From: Cytidiella melzeri
Lineage: Eukaryota > Basidiomycota > Agaricomycetes > Polyporales > Irpicaceae
Direction: 5' to 3'
DNA length: 64,000 nt
Assembly: GCA_022592445.1 (NCBI GenBank)
Contig: JABYQR010000014.1
Span: forward strand, 124,001 to 188,000
The notes below the pieces were generated by a model. It was given only the letters and a program-made list of their open reading frames with translations, did not search any database and had not been told where the DNA came from. Within the stretch, counting starts at the first letter, position 1. Each line of letters begins with the position of its first letter. Below are positions 34,940 through 46,547 of this stretch, in pieces. The position numbers and the translations under genes were made by a program.

Positions 34940-37303
34940 TCAGCAACTCACATTACGTCTCGCCTCAGCAAACACTGAGCTCAGCTTCTTCTCCGCTGAT
35001 AACGAGCTGGAGGAATCGTCATCGTCGAACGGAAGAGAGTCCGTTTTGCATACGGTGTCAGGAGTAGGCAAAGTTCCATCAGCAAAATAGGCTCTTAGAA
35101 CATCGCCGGAGCATTGCGATTGCATCGCGAGGGTACAATGCTGGCACAATGCAAAAATGATCAGCTGTATACAGCATGAGACGTTGTTGGATACAACTCA
35201 CGCCCGGACTATCTTGAATCACAAGTCTCGAAGAATCACCCAGCTGCTCCACTACCTTTCTACCGCTGTCCAACGGAGTCACCGGGTCAGCCTACAGTGT
35301 GATACCAATGTCAGGCGGCAGATGATACCACAACAACATGAACCTTACCGTGTTGCTGAAGACGAGGATTGGATTGCGCAGTGTATGATTCCACGGTCCT
35401 TGAAATCGCTCTGGAGGGCTCACGGGCCAGTTTTGACAGCCGGCATCAGGTTCCGTGGTTACCACACTAAATACGGCTCGGGTCACGTTGTGATACACTT
35501 CAAGCAGTTCGTCCACGATATCCTCCACAGGAGGCATTTCGAATGGTGCGTTGTCATTGCATGACACTGCAGACCGTTGTAGATCTCGGGCAGGGTTCTG
35601 CTGCAGAGCATCTAAGATGTGGCCGCCATTGCCTAGCATAGCTTCCTTTAGAGCTATAGCTGCTCCTGGCCATGCGATAGGTTGCTGCAAGACACGAAGA
35701 AGGAATACTGCTGTGTGCTCAGAATTCGTCCGTACCCCGTGTAGGTGGAACTCACTGCGCAACTGGCCAGCTGTTAGCATGCCAGGTACCTCAGAATCAT
35801 ACACGGCCAAAGGTTCGTAGTACAAGTTGTCGATCAGCTGCTCGATGCGGTCCTTGATGTCTGTCGGCTCTTCTCCCGTGTGATTTGCCAAAGCACAAGA
35901 GGTTGCACCAACCTGACCGGAAACACGTCAGCTCCTGCCAGTAACCAAGATCATTTGGATCTCACGCGTACCTCAGAGCAGCGGCGCACAAAGATATTGT
36001 AAGCGTCCGTGGTAGATATTAACCACTGGTGGTACCATTGCCAGTATGGCTTACCTGCAACGAATGAAGCCGTCAGATGCGGCGAACAAAGCGACGAGGC
36101 TGATTCCACCCACTAGACCAGGCCACAGCATCTGCGACACCGTCGATGACAACACGTCCAATACGATCAGGAAGCCTGTACACTCTTGTAAGTTATCAAA
36201 CGCTGTGGTCGGGGCGCGAAGTTACATATTGACAAGATATTGACCCAGGATAGAGCCATACGAAAAGCCATAGAAGTTACTAAGGGAGGAACTAGTCAAA
36301 AATGCTGACTGGAGGAATTGCCATAATAACCTACATCAGTGCATCCTCGCCAGCAATATGCTTCGTCAGGAAGTCAATATCGCGTACGACAGTGCTCGTA
36401 CCCATGTACTTCATAGTCTCCCCCATGGTCTTCTCGCAAATCTTGAACTGTGCTTTGTACAAAGCTTCCGCCTCTTTGTGCTGTGCAACGAGGTGTTTGC
36501 GAGCCTCTGCTGATGGCATGGTACTGGCCAGATCGTAACTGCGATCAAGCACGGTATGTCGTATGAAATCAACATAGGTTGTGCCCCCAGTAAAGCATTT
36601 CATTGAGGGCCTGGAACAGTTGTCAGCAGCCGTTGAGACCCAATGATTAGAGCAGCTTACTTAGTTTGACCTATTCCACGCGGATCAAATCCTATGATAT
36701 CGTAGTCTTCGCCTGTCTGAAAAGCTTGCGCTTAGCCAATGACGGAGTACAATATATCTGACAGAATCACCAACGCCTGAAGGACGGGCCCTCGCAGAGC
36801 CACAAATTCCCTGCCGGAGCCACCTGAGGAATGATATTGATCTGCAGTTCTGAGTATACCGGCCAGATTGGCTTACCAGGTCCACCAGGGTTAAACAGAA
36901 CTATTCCTTTGCTCGGTAGATTCTTGGCGGGGTACAGCGAGAGTGCAATCTCTGCTGTGCCAGCATCGTAGTCGAAGTAGTCTAATGGGGCGCTAACATG
37001 ATCGGAGGTTCAGCACATACATAGGTCAGAATAGTTGACTAGGGCGTACACTATACTGCCACAAAGTGTACGCTCTTCGACCCCAGTTATGTCGCATTTC
37101 TCCCAAAGCTGCGAGCCAATTTTCCGTTGAGATGGATGCATCTGGAAATACGCTTCGGCAAGGGAGAAACAGTTTGTTGTGCTTAGCCATGTCAAGGCTA
37201 AAAGCCCTGCACAAACCAGGAAGCCACCAGCGACGCGCCTCTGCCTGGTACGTCGTAGACAGTGGGAATCGCGTGTTACGAGGTATTCGGCCTTGTCTGA
37301 CAT
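34940..37303 (-). CDS. alpha/beta hydrolase with TAP-like C-terminus (tripeptidyl aminopeptidase-like)
   Basis: The fold is that of alpha/beta hydrolases with a C-terminal TAP-like domain, related to secreted tripeptidyl aminopeptidases. After MSDKAEYLVTRDSHCLRRTR comes one hydrophobic segment, VAGGFLVCAGLLALTWL, which would anchor the protein as a type II membrane protein. Then PLDYFDYDAGTAEIALSLYP, GIVLFNPGGPG, DYDIIGFDPRGIGQT and the nucleophile elbow FYGFSYGS (Ser in GFSYG). The C-terminal part has PILVFSNTADPVTPLDSGR with the catalytic Asp, and HCTLAMQSQCS with the likely His. About ten exons. The stop is at 34940-34942; a GTGAGT just before it could instead be a donor to a further exon. 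The substrate cannot be deduced. Divergent from the TcdA-type gene. Confidence 0.85.
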
Positions 37304-37709
37304 TGCAGAGCGGTTCCTGGATGTCTTGGACTTGTCGTTGAGGTTCACTTGCAACGTGAGAGGCGACTTCGACGCGTCTATACATACATCGTGACCGGGA
37401 CGAAGAGCGAGAGTACTCACGGTTTCAGCTGTCTGACACCTAGAGTATCCTGGCTACTGCTGCCAGTGTTCAAACTTAATGACCGTTCGCGCGGGGGTGC
37501 GGCAATGGGGAGTGTTGGTGGAGAGTTAAATTCAAGATTAAACAACATGGTCACGGTGCATCTTCAGCAATCTCCTTGTAGCGTACAGCCAGTGTCTGCG
37601 CGCTTAAAGTATAATCTTTCAATTTGGCCACCACCACCACTTGTACTTACTAGTCCACCAGCCTCGCCAACGCTCCCCTCACTTCGTTCACTTTTGCATC
37701 TCCAAGGAC

Positions 37710-39362
37710 ATGGATTTCATTGACTTGCGCTCCCACAAGGCTCAGATAATCCTGACGGCTGTCGCAGCTTCAGTCACAACCTATGGTGCTCTCACCGCGT
37801 ACAACGCCCATACACGTCGGCAGCAAAGGAGAAGACTCGCAAAGGATGTGGAAGAATCTATGAACTTGAAAAAGGATGAAGACAACGCCAAAGTTCTCCT
37901 TGAGGACGATACTCTACCTTTGAAAGATCCTACGGCACTCCAGGATCTGACAGAGTTTCCAGACCACATAGTCAGGGAGCAACTCGCGAGAGTGTATTCG
38001 TTCTTTGGAGATGAGGGTATGCAAAAAGTGCGAGGAGGAAAGGTTGCTATTGTCGGATGTGGAGGCGTCGGCAGCTGGGCTGCTGTTATGCTTGCGAGGT
38101 CGTAAGTAAGCCCAGCCCCATCGCCTTGCTACCTGGAAAGAGCAAACTCACTGAGAATGCTACAGCGGCGTAGAATACATTCGACTGATAGATTTTGACC
38201 AAGTCACATTGTCTTCCCTGAACCGTCATGCCACCGCCATGCAGGCGGACGTCGGCACATCGAAAGTCAATTGCATTGCCAAAACATTGCGGAATATTTC
38301 GCGAAACATCGAGGTCGATTGCCGCGTAGAGCTGTGGCGACTGAACGACTTTGGAGGAGAATTGCTTGAAGGGGTAGATTGGGTAGTCGGTATATATGTT
38401 CTTCGCAAAATTATATCGATCTGAAAGACTCATTCTATTCTACAGATGCAATTGACAATATTTCCACCAAGGTCGAACTCCTCAAGTACTGTCACGACAA
38501 GAATATCAAGGTTTGTCAACGCCACATGCGTACTGTCACCGCAACTCAATTTTCTATAGATATTCTCCTCAATGGGAGCTGGTACTAAATGTGATCCCAC
38601 AAGAGTTCAAATCAGCGACATATCAAACACTGTATATGACCCTCTCGCACGTGCCGTTCGTCGCCGCCTTCGCCTCCAAGGTGTGACTTCGGGTATCCCA
38701 GTCGTTTACTCAACGGAAGTGCCCGGAGACGTCAAATTGCTGCCTCTTCCAGAAGATGAGTTCCAAAAAGGCAACGTGAAGGAGCTGGGAGCTTTTGACG
38801 ACTTCCGCGTCCGTATACTTCCCGTCCTCGGCCCTCTTCCCGCTATTTTTGGCTTGCATATTGCGTCGTACGTCCTATGCGAGCTGGCTGGGAAATCGAT
38901 ACCGAACCCTATGCCTGTCAAAGGACGGAAGAAGCTTTACGAACGGCTTCATCGAGATTTGCTGCATAGAGAGGAAAAGTTGTCTGGGCAGACCACAAAG
39001 TCAGTAGCATTTTGTCGAACACTTCCAACTCCCAGCTTTCTCACGTAGCATGACTGCATTGCAGCAAGCTGCCCTTCGATGAGGATGATGCAGGATTCAT
39101 CTTTGATGACTTGCACCGCGGACGCTGTACTATACCCCCTCATACGGTGCCTATGCGTCCTGCGTTGGTCAGATGGGACTTTTCGCAGCCGCTGTCATTG
39201 GAGAACTGCGTGGTGCTGGACCACTCGGAGGCTGATCGACACGTCAGGGAGTGCTGGGGCGAGGCTGGTAAGCGGCCGGAGCAACTTTGGGGAGCAGCGA
39301 CGGCTGCAGTCGTTTCTCGACGGGCAGAGGAGATAAAACGAGTGCGGGACTGGGTAATGTAA
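37710..39362 (+). CDS. tRNA threonylcarbamoyladenosine dehydratase, E1-like (Tcd family)
   Basis: Enzymes of this family use ATP to close N6-threonylcarbamoyladenosine (t6A37) in tRNAs to its cyclic form ct6A. The N-terminus has a hydrophobic segment, AQIILTAVAASVTTYGALTA, which in yeast Tcd1 and Tcd2 places the protein at the mitochondrial outer membrane. The ThiF/E1 fold shows the nucleotide loop VAIVGCGGVGSWAA, then LIDFDQVTLSSLNRHA, VDCRVELW, DAIDNISTKVELLKYC and SSMGAGTKCDPTRVQISDIS. The C-terminal part is VYSTEVPGDVKLLPLPEDEF and PVLGPLPAIFGLHIAS. Five exons or so, ending RRAEEIKRVRDWVM. Two paralogues exist in yeast; I cannot tell which one this matches. Confidence 0.92.
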
Positions 39363-39901
39363 TCACCTTCTGCATTCATTCTTCGCTGTTACGCAGTTTC
39401 TTTTGCTACGAATGGACACAGAAGACCCAAGACCGCGGAGACTTCTCGCTGGTAGTGAGTATGAAGATATTGGTTCGTGGGCACCGCATGATCCTCCTTG
39501 TGATCCATCGTGCAAGGGGTCTGCGTGGGTGAGCTCGGACAAACTGGGGAAGTTGTCACGACATTTTCCCAACTGGCAGCACTGCTACATCCGTCAGAGG
39601 TCGCAAATTTACGGAAAGTTTAGAGATTTGAGAGTCGTCAAATGTCCGTCTAGATGTCGTCCCAACGTCGGGAGTAAAAGAATGACACGCGTTCATATCC
39701 TGAGCAGCTCATGTTGAGCAGTGCTAGTAACAACGTGGATTCGGCTGCAGTACTACTGATGTTATGGGCGCTTGATGCATGTGTTCATACCAAGTTACTT
39801 GAACATCTTTATATCCAAACACTCACCACCCATCTTCTGCCAGCTCATACCGCTTCCCTTGTTCTACCACTCTCTTTCAACGCACTCAGATAGATATCAC
39901 A
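39363..39901. other. intergenic, weak 102-codon open frame
   Basis: An ATG at 39412 opens a 102-codon plus-strand frame (MDTEDPRPRRLLAGSEYEDI) with several Cys and Pro residues, up to a stop at 39717. It lies just downstream of the Tcd-type gene and has no recognisable domain, so it may be 3' UTR. The right end is the PBDC1 promoter, with a TTTATAT run near 39808. Confidence 0.4.
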
Positions 39902-40883
39902 ATGACCTCAACTTTCGACCCGAACAAGGCTCAGAACGCTGTAGAGGTGAGTGAAGGTCGCCGCCGCCGCTAGGGAATATGGAACTCACACGACTTGTGG
40001 TTCCATAGATTGAAAAGCAGTATGTCTTGGCTCTCTCAGCCACTAGAGTTTTGACAGATGTTAATTCCTCTCGAAACAACTCTAGGTTTGCGGTCAAGGC
40101 TGTGGAACACGCTCAGGTCCGCCTCACGCTCTTCACCTGTGCACCTCTGTTCTCACTCCCACACGCAGACATACTGGAACCTTCTCGAAAAGGTCGAACC
40201 GAAACAACTCAAACTCTCAAAGTACGTCCGTCGCTCAGACTGTTTTATACGGGGGAATCGCCGTCTGATCGAACTGTATGCACTGCCCACTGTAACATGT
40301 ATCAGGCACGACGACGAAATCTATGAACACATGAGGAAGGATTTTCCCGAGCTGTTCGAAGAGCCTTACGAGAAGATCACAAAGCTGGACGAGGACGCGA
40401 TGAAGAGCAAGGACGGGAAGGAGAGGTGGCGCAAGTTCATCGAGTCGTGCGTCGTTTGAGCTTGGTCTTTGCTTCCGCCGCGCTCAGACGAACGGTGCTT
40501 GCCTGGCAACGTAGGTACAAGGAAACGATAAAGGATTACAACTTCGGCTCCCTCATCCGCACGGACGCACGGGACGAGTACTCTGAGACGAACACCATCT
40601 TCAGTGAGTCCCTGTACTGACCTCAATCGAGCTAAATTCGGGTTAACATATGCACATCCATAGCCACTCGCATACAGGTACCGTTGTCTTTAATAACTAT
40701 TCCCCCTCGGCAACATCCTGATTTCCTCCTGTTTTACAGTTCTATGCGTACGAAATCGCGCGTAACAGGTTAGGGCTGAACGACCAGGCGCACGAGCTTG
40801 CCAAACAGGAAGCGGCAAAGGATAAAGCAAAGGCTGAGCGGGAGAAGGAAAAGGGCAAGAAGAAGGTTGAAGGGCAATCATGA
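39902..40883 (+). CDS. PBDC1/YPL225W-type chaperone of eEF1A
   Basis: The protein matches the PBDC1 family (yeast YPL225W/Chp1), which assists co-translational folding of elongation factor eEF1A. Spliced segments are MTSTFDPNKAQNAVEIEKQ, FAVKAVEHAQTYWNLLEKVE, PKQLKLSK, HDDEIYEHMRKDFPELFEEP, YEKITKLDEDAMKSKDGKER, YKETIKDYNFGSLIRTDARD, and IQFYAYEIARNRLGLNDQAH followed by a Lys/Glu tail, KQEAAKDKAKAEREKEKGKK. Seven or so short exons; the stop is at 40881-40883. The start ATG at 39902 follows a TATA-like TTTATAT about 90 bases upstream. About 180 residues, normal for the family, with a fungal charged C-terminal extension. Confidence 0.9.
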
Positions 40884-41128
40884 CCGCTTTGAAGACCTCG
40901 CAACAACATGCAGCATTCCGAGTTGTGCATGGGGTGGAAGGGCTATGTCGGCCATGACCGTGTCGTATACTCGGATAACCTCTCTATAGCTTTGGCTAGT
41001 TGGTGTTTGATCAGTGCAAACAAGGAATGTCTCATCACTATGTACAACAAACATTACATTGGAAAGGCAATAAGTAGATATACTATCGAAACTTTCGAGT
41101 GTAGGGATACAAGGGGAGGAACCTGCGA

Positions 41129-42643
41129 TTACAGCGAAGCCTTGGCGCGGCTCACGGTCGCACCGCCGTCAATCGGTATATGCGCACCCGTTACGTGTGC
41201 GGACGCAGGACTTCCGAGGAAAAGAGCTGTTTCGAGATTATTAGTGGATCAAGTCAACGCGGTGGAAGAAAACATGTTGGGCGTACCTATGCCAGCCATG
41301 TCGCTGGGGAGACCAGCACGACCTGGGTGTGAACATGAGCTAGTTTCTGTAAGAGCTGAGAGTGACAACAACGTACCCATAGGCATGCCGGCCCCCATAC
41401 CCTTCTCACCTGACGTTTTATACCCGAAAGCGGTCATCTTCGACGGAAAGACACTGGTGAAGAGTGATCGTCAGTATATCGTGCCGGATGGATGATCAAT
41501 AATTTTCACCCAGGCATGATCGCGTTTACGCTACAATAATACCATGAGCGAGAGTCGAGCTGTCCACGAATAGCTAGGCTACGTACGTGATATAACGTGG
41601 CGCGAGCGTCGAAGCGAGAAGGGACGTAAGATGGTTCACTGCAGCTTTGCTCGTGTTGTCTGGTGAGTGGTCAAGAATAAGCAGGCGAGGGGAAATAGTG
41701 AGGAGCGAGTATGACTGACAGCTCCATAAACCGTTCCCCTTTGCAGCGAGACCGCTCTCCGTGGCAAGTGTGTTGATAGCTGCGACCGAGGAAATATTAA
41801 TCACACGACCAGGGTCCATAGAGTCCGAGTCTTTCGCTAGCAGCTCGGTCAACCTGATCAAGGGTTAGAGGTAGCACTTGTTTTTAATATTAACAAGATG
41901 CTCACGCCACTGTAACTATACAGCGGTGCGAAATAGTACGTGAGCTGGTCCGCAACTGTGTAAGCCAGATGGTACGTACGGTAATAGACACCCTTCACGT
42001 TCAAACCCAACACACGATCCCAGCCCTCCTTCTCTGGAACACTTCATAGCTGTCAGCACGTGCGTACAACTAGCAGTATAGAGCTAAGCTCACTTTTCGT
42101 ACGGTGCACCCCATGTCGCGCCAGAATTGTTGACGAGAATGTGGATTTTCGACTCCCTACGCTTTATCTCCGCCGCCAATGCGTCGCATCCTTCCTTTGA
42201 CTACAACGATGTCAACCAGGGGTACGGGCGAGAAAAGAGACAGCACTTACGCTGACATCAGCGACCACGTAGTGGCAGCTGCCTGGTCCTTTCCTGTTCA
42301 GCACGTCGGCGACCTACAGGTGGAGAACACTGTAAGGAATTGCACGTCTTGAGACATAGAGCATGCGTACCTCCTTGAGCTGCTTCTCCTTCCGCGACGC
42401 AATGTACACCTTGGCACCGTTCTGGACGTAGGCAGAGGCGAACATGGTGCCTATACCAGAGCCACCGCCTGTTACCACGGCTAAGATGTAGTATCAGCAA
42501 TGTATCGCGTACTTCAGAGTGACTGTGCGCTGACCGACTTTGCCCTTGATGTTATAGAGCGTCGAAACAGAGAGGTCTACAGAATATGAGCTGTGTGAGA
42601 ATGTGTCTGACGTGGCTCATACCGACATACCTTCACTAGCCAT
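41129..42643 (-). CDS. short-chain dehydrogenase/reductase (RhlG-like)
   Basis: A classical SDR that uses NAD(P)H in a Rossmann fold. The dinucleotide loop is VVTGGGSGIGTMFASAYVQN. A basic Arg in YIASRKEKQLKE favours NADPH. The NNSGATWG motif follows, the catalytic Ser is in GRVINISSVAA, and the joined exon YNTSKAAVNHLTSLLA gives the YxxxK pair. The C-terminus ends VTGAHIPIDGGATVSRAKAS at the stop 41129-41131. The Tyr comes from the splice S|YNTSK, after removal of an intron starting GTCAGTC near 41721. About seven exons. The start ATG at 42643 is on a tiny first exon (MASE|DLSVSTLYNIKGK). NNSGATWG rather than NNAG is the form seen in RhlG-like oxidoreductases. The substrate is unknown. Confidence 0.9.
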
Positions 42644-43454
42644 GGTAGGAGAAAACGGTAGGAGGGAATAAAGGTGAAAGTGCGTGCGCTGGGGTTGATC
42701 ATGTTCGTGTCGTGGTTTAAAGTGCAGAGAGTCGGCTAACTGGAAGAGTCGGCTACCTGGAAGAGCCGGGCACCTGAAATGACGCGGAACCGGCCCGGCC
42801 TCCACAACGTCGACTATTGCCTATTTTATTCCCACTACTCTCCTTCAAGTTCAACTTGAACTTCACCACGCAGTAGTACCCGCAGGCTGTTAAAATTGCC
42901 TGCACACGTCGAGTACTCAGGTATTTTCATTCAACAATATGTCGCTGCACAAACCACTCACGTTCCGCCAACTATCTACTGCGACTTCCGTCCGAATCCC
43001 GAAACCGTTCACACCCCGCGGCGAATCAATCTGATGCGCCATTTAGCATACTACTCAGGAGCACCGTTTCCAGCCGCTGAAAATCAAGTTCCGGTAGCAT
43101 CCCTTAGAGATACATAGCGTCTGCACCGGTTCCTTGCAATGACCGGAGGGTTAGGTCAGCTCTGGTGGACAACGTCGCAACATTTCCAGCTTGTGAGTGA
43201 GCAGGATTGAAGTGAACGTGTGAGTGGATTCTCACTACGAAAAGACATGATGCAGAACTGTCTACGCCCATTCCGACTCTTCGCACCAACAGAACCTATG
43301 CATTCTTCGCCTAAATTCAGAGTATCAAGTCCCTCTACTTGCAGTTGGCGAGAACACCGTCACCTGCCTGCCCAGCGGCGGCTACTTGGGTCGACAGCTC
43401 CTTCACGCTCGCCATCACTGCGGAGTTTGACCTTGTTTCCAACACAGTCAGTGT
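42644..43454. other. intergenic, no gene seen
   Basis: About 800 bases with no supported gene. A direct repeat, CTAACTGGAAGAGTCGG / CTACCTGGAAGAGCCGG, lies at about 42737-42769 in the likely promoter of the dehydrogenase. A 73-codon plus-strand frame at 42896-43117 has no domain. Confidence 0.5.
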
Positions 43455-43972
43455 CTAGCAGCGGTAGTACTGTGCGTGAACGTACGAGTTGACTTTCTGT
43501 ATAGCGCCGGCCACCGTGTTCAAGCCGTTCTCGACTTGGGTGCGAGCTGCCGCCGGTGCGGCCTGCCCAGTGATGATAGCCTTCGCAATGGTGGCAACGC
43601 CCGCATTGGCAGTGTTAAGACCGGACTGCGCGGTTGCGACGACGGCAGATGTCGCCGGGTCACTGGTTTGGACACAATCAGCCAACGGTTCAATGCGGCA
43701 GTGATTGGGAAACTCACGAGGCAGATTGGCCCTTGAGAGCGGCCAAGGTGCCTCCCATCTCTGCTAAAGCAGTCACGATCTGGAAGCGGTTGATGTTGCA
43801 CTGAAGGTCTCCGATCTGACGTCCAACTAAAGTCGCAGAAGAGATGGGAGCTGGAAACGAGTGGTGAATCAGTGCAAGATTGGATCGCAAGAGACTTCAG
43901 GTATATACCGCCTTGAACGGTAACGCTGCCGATAAGAACGGCGAGGCAGAAGGACTTGAGGGCAAAGAACAT
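43455..43972 (-). CDS. hydrophobic surface-binding protein A (HsbA)-like, secreted
   Basis: HsbA proteins are small secreted proteins that coat hydrophobic surfaces and can recruit hydrolases. The N-terminus MFFALKSFCLAVLIGSVTVQ is a signal peptide, cut about at VQGAP. The mature part reads IGDLQCNINRFQIVTALAEM, GGTLAALKGQSAS, DPATSAVVATAQSGLNTANA, GVATIAKAIITGQAAPAAA, RTQVENGLNTVAGAIQKVNS and ends YYRC. This is an Ala/Thr-rich helical pattern typical of the family. Three exons: QG|APISSATLVG and SAS|DPATS. Two Cys residues remain in the mature protein, one near its start and one at the last position, and could form a disulfide. About 135 residues. Confidence 0.85.
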
Positions 43973-44101
43973 GATCAGGATGAACGATGGAAGAATTGGG
44001 ATAAGCGATAGGTAAAATGCGAAAGTTGAGACCTGCCCAAGTGTGTTGACCCAAAATTGTGAATGGTAAAGTGGATGCAGAACTCACCACAATTTGCCCA
44101 G

Positions 44102-44109
44102 CTTTTATA
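44102..44109 (-). promoter_or_regulatory. TATA box of the HsbA-like gene
   Basis: The minus strand reads TATAAAAG in the context CTATAAAAGC, about 130 bases upstream of the start codon at 43972. A near-consensus TATA box suits an inducible, highly expressed secreted protein. Confidence 0.55.
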
Positions 44110-44996
44110 GACATGCCGACCATGGCTGATCTTGCGATGTTTCCATCTGTGATGTGATGAAGTCGCCAATGGTTAAGAGTGAACTAGACAACTTGACAAT
44201 GTCACCCGAAAGGCATGTATAGACATGCACAGCCATGTACAGACGGCGTTGCTATATGAACAATGAGACGATCAGTTGAAAGAGGTCAAAGGTCATGTCG
44301 AGGCGTGGAGAATGCGCAGGTGACACTGCGGGGAGAATACCTTGGCTGCTTCGATGTGCAACCCGCAGACATAGTATGGCACCGTTGCGCAGCGAATGGC
44401 TCGAAAACTGTCCAGCTTGGACATCGCCTTCGGGCATGCAGGTGAGAAGCTTGCTGCTGCGAATGTATTGCGAAATTGAGAGCTGTATGCGATTGAGCTT
44501 ACATGCATGGTGCACTGTGGGATTTGAATAGGAATTGTCCGTACTCGCTGTGGCAGAAGACGTGCATGTTCAACACGGAGGATGACAACACAACGAGATA
44601 GCCTGTTGCTTGGACACGCAGAGATGTTTACCGCAGCAACACCAATCGCTCTAGTACACGACCCCAGAGGCACTGGACGGGAAGCCATCCATGTATCATA
44701 CATGTGTGTTGGCCATGAAGGACGTTGTATCTCGTGTGAGCCGCAACAGACTTGGGTGGCCTCCCTGGTGCTCGATATTGCAGTTGAACTTGAAGATGGT
44801 TTCGGTCTAAAGAGCGACTCGGAGTCATGACCGACACCAAGCAATGACTTAGCACACGAGACCCCGGATACCAAGCGGTAAAGTGGGTTGTCGGGGGCCC
44901 ACCCTCTCTTCCCCGTAATTTTCAGAGGCGTTTGCAGTCGTCGACAGCCCACCTCGACCTCTCTGCATGCTGTTGCATCCTACCTGCTGCTCGTCA
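44110..44996. other. long divergent promoter region, no gene seen
   Basis: Nearly 900 bases between the HsbA-like gene and the divergent Myb-type gene. A 219-codon open frame on the minus strand (44293-44952) lacks an ATG at its 5' end, shows no domain and has an unusual composition. I do not call it. Confidence 0.5.
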
Positions 44997-46353
44997 ATGT
45001 CAGATACACAATGGAAGAGAAACGCGCCAAAACGTTTGTTGTACCACCGATATCTGTTCGTACATCAATTCACTGAGCTTCATCGTAGCCTGGAGGCGCT
45101 TTCGACCTTCATCAACTCGCAGAAAGCTTTGCTCCAGCGCGCACAGACCGACATAGCACGGTTGAAGCAGCTGAGACATGAGATTGCGTCAAGACCTGCA
45201 GAGTCGTGCGATTATCAGTCGTTCAAGAATCAAGTGAGCAGCCCTTCGATTATGTGGCTTTTCATGAGGTATAACAGAAACCCGTAGTTTGCATCTCATA
45301 AACTTAGCGAACGGACTGACATAGTGATGGCGGTACCAAAGGAACTTGACTGGTCCGCTTTCGCTTCATGTGGTATGCACCTTGTACGAACGTTTTCCCA
45401 AGTCCTGGCTGACAGCATTGACTCAAGACCCAACCCCTTTCAAGGCGCTCGAAGCCAGCACACGACTCGAACACAAGCAGCGGAAGGAACCCTCCACAAC
45501 GCAGACAACTCCCCTGTCTCCTCTACAGCGGCTTGTCATGGATGCTCGTGCCTCAATCATTGAACCCGTACTGAACGCATATCCACCGCTTTCCTCGGAC
45601 GAAGAAGAGGATCCACCCGACCCCGAAGAGCTGCGACGCATCCGAGAACGTGAGAAAATCAGGGAGCTCAAGAGGCGCAAGGTACATGGTGGTTCCGGGC
45701 TTTATGGCTTGTCAGGACTGGGTCTGCGCAAGGTAGACACCGAAGCGGTGTTCGTGCGTGAAGACCAGGAGGATGAAAGTGCAGAAGTCGACATTGGGTT
45801 TGAGAGTGTAGCTGTAGGTACCAGTGGGGCTGCAGCTAGCTCTGCGCGTGATTTCAAGGGGGTGGTCAACACTCCTCCCACGTCTGTCGCCTCTCCTCCG
45901 CCTGCCACAGCTTGGGTGGAAGAAAAACCAATCAGCACCATTAACCAGCCGAACCGTGCCAGACGTCCCCCGCGTAAGGCAGAACCTACCAGCCAACATC
46001 CTCAAGCATCATCGAGCAAGAAGGTGATAGACCCCACCGCCGACGCAGAGCCGAAATTGAATAAGAAGGGTAAACCGAGACCTGACACGTACAAGCAAGC
46101 GTGGTCGGTCGAAGAACAACATCTCTTGGAGAGATTATTAGAAGAGATCCCAGAAGGAGCTAAAAATCGGTACGGAGTTCACTCCTGATTTTTAACAGTA
46201 TTCTGAATGTTAAATAATAGCTGGGCTCAAATATCGAAGGCAATGAATGGAAAACGCACCCCTCGACAAGTCGCCAGTCGGGTACAGAAATACTATGAGA
46301 AGCTGAAGCGGTACGGGTTGGAAGTTGGTGGTAGTAGCAAATCGGAACAATAA
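44997..46353 (+). CDS. Myb/SANT protein similar to ZZZ3, without ZZ finger
   Basis: The C-terminal Myb-like repeat reads YKQAWSVEEQHLLERLLEEI, then PEGAKNRWAQISKAMNG and KRTPRQVASRVQKYYEKLKR. It closely follows the Myb repeat of animal ZZZ3 (an ATAC histone acetyltransferase subunit), including QVASRVQKYF-type helix 3. The ZZ zinc finger that follows in ZZZ3 is absent, and the protein ends LEVGGSSKSEQ. The N-terminal region is helical (FTELHRSLEALSTFINSQKA, LLQRAQTDIARLKQLRHEIA). The middle is acidic and then Pro-rich. Four exons: KNQ|FASHKLSERTD, ASC|DPTPFKALEAS and KNR|WAQISK, with a stop at 46351-46353. A nuclear chromatin role is likely but inferred. Confidence 0.82.
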
Positions 46354-46547
46354 CACGTAGTGTGTGACAAGTCGTCTGTGAGCTTCAGCTTCAAAGCACG
46401 TTTACTCTGTCGACAAGCTCGTTTCATGGATAGACTCATTTGCTACGGTTTGCTCAGCGCTCATTATAACTCACCAATTGCTCACTTGTCATCTTATGAT
46501 TGACTGTGGCCAGAGTATGCTTTCGATGGGGAAAGCGTACACGATTT

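Noticed and set aside
39412..39717. 102-codon open frame after the Tcd-type gene
   Set aside because: It may be 3' UTR; no domain, intron or conserved feature supports it.
44293..44952. Minus-strand open frame of 219 codons
   Set aside because: It lacks an ATG at its 5' end, has no recognisable domain and sits in a likely promoter region.
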